Shown piece by piece: positions 59,340-64,000 of a stretch of DNA of 64,000 bases. Numbering within the stretch: position 1 is the stretch's first letter; every line of letters begins with the position of its first letter. The stretch covers positions 806,001 through 870,000 of the forward strand of contig JAIXMG010000003.1 of assembly GCA_025201345.1 (NCBI GenBank), read 5' to 3'. The stretch comes from Thamnidium elegans. Its lineage: Eukaryota > Mucoromycota > Mucoromycetes > Mucorales > Mucoraceae. The notes under the pieces are model-generated. The model saw only the letters and a program-made list of their open reading frames with translations, had not been told where the DNA came from and made no database searches. The translations under genes were made by a program, and so were the position numbers.

Positions 59340-60512
59340 ATGGTTGCCTAGTACGTATATTCCCCCTCCTCCATCAATAAACAATAGCATTACTTGGAAA
59401 TGGTTTTTAAGAATTAGAGAAAACGATATGTACTACACGTAGTACTCTATTTGCTCGCAACGATTAAAAACTAATTTCGGTGGCTTATATATTTCGTACT
59501 AGTTCAAAATATTTACCCTTTTTTTTTTTTCTTGTAGCAACGTTCCTACTGCCAACGACGTCCTCGTCCCCGAGACCCTCTTGAAGAAGAACAAGTCTTG
59601 TGCCAAGGCTGCTGAAGCCCTTGTTGCCAAGAAGGCCGAGCTCCGCAAGGCAAGTATTTTCTCTTTTATGAGAAAGAGGGGAGGACATTTTAAGAAAAAA
59701 AGAAAAAGAAAGTATGATGATAATTGGGGTACAACCCAAAGGACTAGATTGCACTCAATGATGTCTCTTGTTAACCATCTTTCGGGGCTGATTATTTCTT
59801 TTTCTTTTTTTGTTTATCGTCTCTCCCCTATTTATATATATATATATATGAGAATTATATTATTAACATTATTTAAAACTTACAGGCCAAGCTTGCCAAG
59901 CGTCGTGAACTCTTCAAGCGTGCTGCCAAGTACGATGCTGAGTACAAGTCTGCTGCCCTCAACGAAATCCGTCTTCGTCGTCAAGCCAAGGCTGAAGGTA
60001 ACTACTACGTTCCCGCTCAAGAGAAGCTTGTCTTCGTTGTCCGTATTCGTGGTATCAACAACATTGCCCCCAAGCCCCGTAAGGTCCTCCAATTGCTCCG
60101 TCTTTTGCAAATCAACAACGGTGTCTTCCTCCGTCTTAACAAGGCTACCTCCGAGATGCTCCAATTGATCCAACCTTATGTTACCTACGGTTACCCCAAC
60201 ATGAAGACCATCCGTGGTTTGGTCTACAAGCGTGGTTATGCCAAGGTCAACAAGCAACGTATCCCCATCTCTGACAACTCTGTCATTGAAAAGTCTCTCG
60301 GTAAGTACAACATCATCTGTGTTGAAGATCTTATCCACGAGATCGCTACCGTTGGTCCCCACTTCAAGCAAGCTTCCAACTTCCTCTGGCCTTTCAAGCT
60401 CTCTAACCCCAACAACATGTGGCACTCTCGTAAGTTCCTTCATTTCATTGAAGGTGGTGATACTGGTAACCGTGAGAACTTCATCAACAACTTGGTTCAA
60501 TCCATGAACTAA
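59340..60512 (+). CDS. RPL7: 60S ribosomal protein L7 (uL30)
   Basis: Structural protein of the large subunit. Exons 59340-59350 (11 bases, MVAY start), 59538-59649 and 59886-60512 give 249 residues. Family sequence is unmistakable: [79 protein letters not shown] and [20 protein letters not shown]. The second intron (59650-59885) has a GC donor (AAG|GCAAGT) with a normal CAG acceptor, the only frame-preserving choice, and it carries a box C/D snoRNA. The third-exon codons are strongly C-biased, as expected for a ribosomal protein. In yeast RPL7 genes also host C/D snoRNAs in introns. Confidence 0.97.
59706..59803 (+). ncRNA. Intronic box C/D snoRNA (2'-O-methylation guide)
   Basis: Within the RPL7 GC-AG intron. 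Box C ATGATGA at 59714-59720 and box D CTGA at 59788-59791 are flanked by an outer stem of AAAAAGAAAAAGAAAG against TTTCTTTTTCTTTT. A C'-like ATGATGT lies at 59759-59765. The antisense element before box D, ACCATCTTTCGGG, is complementary to the conserved LSU rRNA segment CCCGAAAGATGGT. By the +5 rule the target is the G of CCCG, which I recall as the yeast Gm805 site. Host gene and target agree with known snR39-family guides. Confidence 0.85.
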
Positions 60513-60739
60513 ATTGTTTGTTGACTCTGTCTGTTTTTGAGCTGTATATCAACTACAAAAATAAACTCTCCTTTACTTAAAAAGAAAATCATTTACAATA
60601 AAAATAACTACTTTTTCTTTTGTTCTTTTCTTCTATTTATTTACTTTGTTTTTAATTGTTACTCTCTACTATTACATATGTTTGTGTACATATGCTTGTG
60701 TATGAATTTGCAGCGGTTCGAGCTTGATTACAGAGCACA

Positions 60740-61680
60740 ATTCTGATTAGCATTCCTGTCAAAACGAAGCATATGTGCTTTTTTAACGTAATTTGTAATT
60801 GCTTGTATATGCGACAGTTTAAGTTTAACAAAAGTCTTATTAGTATTCCTGTCAAAGCGAAGGATATAAGTTAAAAACAACTACAGCTGTAAATTATGTT
60901 TGTTATAATAGTAAATCAATATAGAACAAGTACATAATTCTAATTACTGTCAAAGCGAAGCATATTTGCTTTTTTAAAAAGTTAATATTACAATAATATA
61001 AAATGGATATACTATTTTAATTAGTGTTCTAGTTAAAAAATAAAGCATACATATTTTTTACAGGTTAATAATGACTTCAATTGCAAACTATATGTATATG
61101 TTTATATGAACTTACTTAAGTTTAAGTTAGATATTATAATCCCTAACAAATATACTAGCCTTTCTGTCAGTAAAACACACATGTTTTCTTTAATTTAATA
61201 ATAATAGCAATTGTAAGTTCTGTTTATTCTCCTGTTTTTTTCTTTCTTCCGCTTGCAGTAGCTTGCATTTAAGAAATAATTCAATATAGATCAAGTTTAT
61301 AGTTCTTGCTCGCGTCAAAACAAAGTGTATGTGTGCCTTTTATATACATATATGTTGATAATAAATAGCAAACTTTGTATGTATGCGCTTTTATATATAT
61401 ATAAAGTTACAACCTGAGTTAAATATTAAATACATAAAATATATACTAGTATTCTTATTTAAGCAAAACATACATGTCTTTTTTTAAAAGTTAAAAATAA
61501 CTGCAATTACAAATTCTGTTTCGTGTGTATATGTGTGTGTGTGCTTTTTTTTCTTTCTTTCTATGAATTTGCAACAGTTTAATATTATAAATACAGAACA
61601 GGTACACAACTCTGATTAGTGTTCCTGCCAAAATAGAGAACATGTGTTTTTTTTAATGATAACTGTAATTATAAGCCCTG
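60740..61680 (+). repeat. Degenerate tandem repeat array downstream of RPL7
   Basis: At least eight diverged copies of a unit whose best part is GATTAGTATTCCTGTCAAAA-CGAAGCATATGTGC-TTTTTT. Copies begin near 60743, 60838, 60937, 61019, 61150, 61300, 61445 and 61612, with spacings of roughly 80-165 bases. Secondary phrases repeat too: GAATTTGCAGCGG, TACAGAACAAGTACA, and CAATTGTAAATTCTGTT. No open frame follows the repeat. Confidence 0.7.
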
Positions 61681-62049
61681 TTATAAAGCATATATTATAT
61701 TGACAACAAGAAAGATTCAATAGTACGTAAACAACTTTATTAAATTTTATAATAACGCTAAACAATTTAATTAAATTCGATAGCTTAAACTACTTGGTAT
61801 ATATTTTATAATGTGCTAATAACCCCCCCCCCCCCCCTCCCTCCATTAGTTTGAAACGAGTAAATTAAAATGCAAGATGCTGGCATTCATTCATGTGTAC
61901 GTGTACGCGTGTACTCAGGAGAAATCTCGTGTTTAAAGTGGCTTGCACCTTCTCCTTCTGAGTCTGTAAAGACTGCGTTTTTTATAAAATAATTTTTAAG
62001 ATTGAAAAAGAGGGGTCACAAAATGGAGCTAAATTTTTTTTTGAAAAAG

Positions 62050-62057
62050 TATAAAAG
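62050..62057 (+). promoter_or_regulatory. TATA-like box for U1
   Basis: TATAAAAG 37 bases before the U1 5' end, an approximate position for Pol II initiation in fungi. Supportive only; no other snRNA element recognised. Confidence 0.4.
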
Positions 62058-62086
62058 GGAGAGCTTTTTGCAACTTATTGCAACTC

Positions 62087-62248
62087 ATACTTACCTGGGT
62101 CGTGCATCTGGTATCAAGAATCCCAGATGTACAGCGAGGCCGATTGTCATTGCACAGCGACGATTAGCTTTGCTGCGAACATCTTCGGATGTCTCGAGGC
62201 CATAATTTTTGTTTAGGGGGAGTGGGTGGTTCGCCGCTTGCTCCCCTG
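62087..62248 (+). ncRNA. U1 spliceosomal snRNA
   Basis: About 162 bases. The 5' end ATACTTACCTGG is the invariant U1 5'-splice-site pairing sequence. Stem-loop I is GTGCATCTGG paired with CCAGATGTAC around TATCAAGAAT, close to the U1-70K loop. Stem-loop II carries ATTGCAC, the U1A/Mud1-type loop sequence. Stem-loop III ends ACATC-TTCG-GATGT. The Sm site is ATAATTTTTG at 62202-62211, and the 3' stem GGGGAGTGGG...CCGCTTGCTCCCC closes the RNA. All parts of a canonical U1 are present, so it should be functional, and its sequence fits the GTAAGT-type donors of this genome. Confidence 0.95.
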
Positions 62249-63650
62249 AACACCCCTCATCAATAATGAAAATGAAAAATTAAAAAAAAGATTTTCTTTT
62301 TTTTTAAAAAAAAAAGTCTTTATTTGTTTACTTTTTAATCACAAGCTAGTTATTTTGCTGCAAGTGAAAAGAATGTTTTTTTCTATATAGTATAGATTGC
62401 TTTTTTTTTTCTATAAAGTAAAAAATAAATACGCGTTGTAGAATTGTCATCATTTATATATAAATAGCAATGATTTTAAGCCATGCTCAAAATACATTTT
62501 TTTACTCGTGATAATAAGCCTAATCTTTTAATAAAGAAATTACCTTTTTGATGTTATTTTATTTGGTAACTAGGCTACTCTTTTTTTTTTTTTTTTTTTT
62601 TTTTTACTGTAGCACAAATATATCATCATTATAAAAACCAATAAGCTCTTATTTTCCTAGCGTTTCTTGGCAAACACACTAAAAATGATCTTCTATTGTT
62701 GTACTATTTTGGTCTTTTTTGGAAACAAAAGAACGCGAGGAAGATCTTCCGCTAAAAAAGTTTTTTTTTTTTTTATAGAGCGTATCAAGAAAACTATAAA
62801 TCATTTGTTGAAGAAGAAGAGATGACGTGCGAGTCCGATTATTAGAAGCTATGGCTAATAGGCTTACGGAAAGATGTTTTATCAAAACTATTTTATGCTT
62901 CGGATGAAATTGGTTCAAGAGATTGAAGGGTACGTAAGGTTGCTACGGAGCTTACCTCCATCTGGTTCTACGTACATATCATTCATTCTTTCATTTCATT
63001 ATTGGCACAAGTTGTAGCTATCTAAATATACGATACAGCTTAAAAATAAATTTAGTTTTTGTGTATATAGGGCAACGAGTATTTTTATTTTATAAACAAG
63101 TTTTATTTTAGTCTACTATCTATAATAGGAAAGGGTTTAGCCTATCGATAAGTATTATATCACCATGGTAGTATAATAACGTAACAATATATACCATCAT
63201 CTTTGAGCTCCTTGTTGGCCCCCCTCCCCTTTTTTTCAATATGAGAACTCCTCCTTAACTTCAAATGTAACACATATATGGTCTTTTTTTATTTTATTTT
63301 TTATAAACAAAACAAAACACCTTTGCAACAACAAGAAGTACACGTGGAATGATTGACTGGCTGCTAAAAAAATAAAATAAAATATATATTTAGCTCTGAA
63401 GGAGGTCATGATGCGTTATTTTTGAAGTAATTGTGATTTTTATTATTTTTTATTTACAAAAAAATCTATTTTAAAAGTGTGTGTGTGTGTGTGTGTGTGT
63501 GCGGTTTGATAATGAATGGGAAGGGTATGTTTTTTGTTTTGTTTTTTTTAGAATGAGAGAATGAGAGGGGGAGGTTGGGGAGGAAGGAAGAGATTTTATA
63601 CAGATTATACATATATGATACGAAATTGTTGTTGTTGTTGTTGTTGTTGT
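62249..63650. other. Intergenic between U1 and the last gene
   Basis: AT-rich. It contains T/A runs (62578-62605), a GT run at 63478-63500 and a TTG run at about 63628-63650. Minus-strand sequence near 62660-62990 gives broken protein-like bits in different frames (ATLRTLQSLEPISSEA, HLSVSLLAIASNNRTR, LLLQQMIYSFLDTL) that may be a degraded gene. Nothing can be named. Confidence 0.4.
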
Positions 63651-64000
63651 TTATACTCTTGCCATAGCAGCGTATTCAACAAAGAAAGCAACAGAATGAA
63701 CATCTTCATTGTCTATTATTAAAGGGGGATGGACAGCTAATTCTAATAACCTCGATTTAAAGTTGTGGATATCATTTGGGTCACTATTCCAAGGCACAAC
63801 ATCTAATATAAACTTTCTATTTCCATTTTGAAGGAATGCAGAGTTAAAATACTTTAGTATACCCTTCAAATCCTGAGCAGTATGTTGCAATAAATCAGGC
63901 AAGGCATGTTGATCAAGCGCTTCGAATACATACTCGAGGCTATTAGTTAAATAAGTATCCAATTGATTTGCAAGTTGATTAGAATGTTGATTTAAACAAG
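63651..64000 (-). CDS. C-terminal end of an unidentified protein (5' part outside window)
   Basis: An open minus-strand frame runs from the window edge to the stop at 63651-63653, about 115 residues. It reads QLDTYLTNSLEYVFEALDQH, then LLQHTAQDLKGILKYFNSAF, RKFILDVVPWNSDPNDIHNF and HPPLIIDNEDVHSVAFFVEY, ending AAMARV. The composition is that of a helical globular domain rather than a chance frame. No ATG is present before the edge, so the gene continues leftward in its own orientation beyond 64000. I do not recognise the family. Confidence 0.65.
   Translation of the reverse strand, partial: CLNQHSNQLANQLDTYLTNSLEYVFEALDQHALPDLLQHTAQDLKGILKYFNSAFLQNGNRKFILDVVPWNSDPNDIHNFKSRLLELAVHPPLIIDNEDVHSVAFFVEYAAMARV

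Noticed and set aside
59880..60500. 206-codon minus-strand frame opposite RPL7
   Set aside because: Antisense of strongly codon-biased RPL7 exon 3; no family resemblance.
60713..60722. GGTTCGAGC-like B box near 60713
   Set aside because: It lies in the repeat array and lacks any tRNA fold.
62002..62205. 67-codon plus-strand frame
   Set aside because: It overlaps the U1 snRNA, which explains the sequence fully.

Overview
The window is nuclear DNA from a filamentous fungus, most likely an early-diverging Mucoromycota species of Mucorales type. It is very AT-rich, full of A/T homopolymers, and its genes carry short GT-AG introns of about 50-90 bases with GTAAGT-like donors. The proteins are fungal, and several look specific to Mucorales. 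There are no bacterial, viral or CRISPR signatures.

Region 1-24.9 kb is gene-dense. In order it holds a CRAL-TRIO lipid-transfer protein cut by the window edge, an RPAP3-like R2TP/Hsp90 cochaperone, neutral trehalase with an apparent frameshift, D-amino-acid oxidase with a peroxisomal SKL tail, the DEAD-box mRNA-export helicase SUB2, a FUN14 mitochondrial protein, a CUE/NPF/PPxY protein, an Ish1/Msc1-like stress protein with signal peptide and RDEL tail, a Kin4-like kinase, a HAD-type 5'-nucleotidase, a possible PD-(D/E)XK protein and a TALE homeodomain factor. Region 25.8-41.3 kb holds a CBM21/PP1 glycogen-targeting subunit, a 14-TM-type MFS transporter, PEX11, a sphingoid-base/DAG-type lipid kinase followed by a decayed copy of its own 3' end, a coiled-coil protein ending in a PAM2-like motif, and a small membrane protein.

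Region 41.3-49 kb is accessory-like. It has a short KPWE-motif (Pex39-like) gene, a many-exon gene of a lineage-specific family with an apparent frameshift, strong palindromes, one end of a probable Tc1/mariner-like element, an approximately 250-bp-arm inverted repeat duplicating a gene fragment, and a broken copy of the VPS18 C-terminus.

Region 49-64 kb returns to housekeeping genes: delta-9 desaturase (OLE1 type), external NADH dehydrogenase (NDE type), PEX19 with a CaaX box, two uncharacterised genes, and RPL7 (uL30), whose GC-AG intron contains a box C/D snoRNA. After RPL7 come about 1 kb of degenerate repeats and then a complete U1 snRNA gene. The last gene runs off the right edge.

Four or five genes concern peroxisomes (D-amino-acid oxidase-SKL, PEX11, KPWE protein, PEX19), but they are dispersed and not co-oriented. 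Trehalase and the PP1/CBM21 subunit concern storage carbohydrate control.
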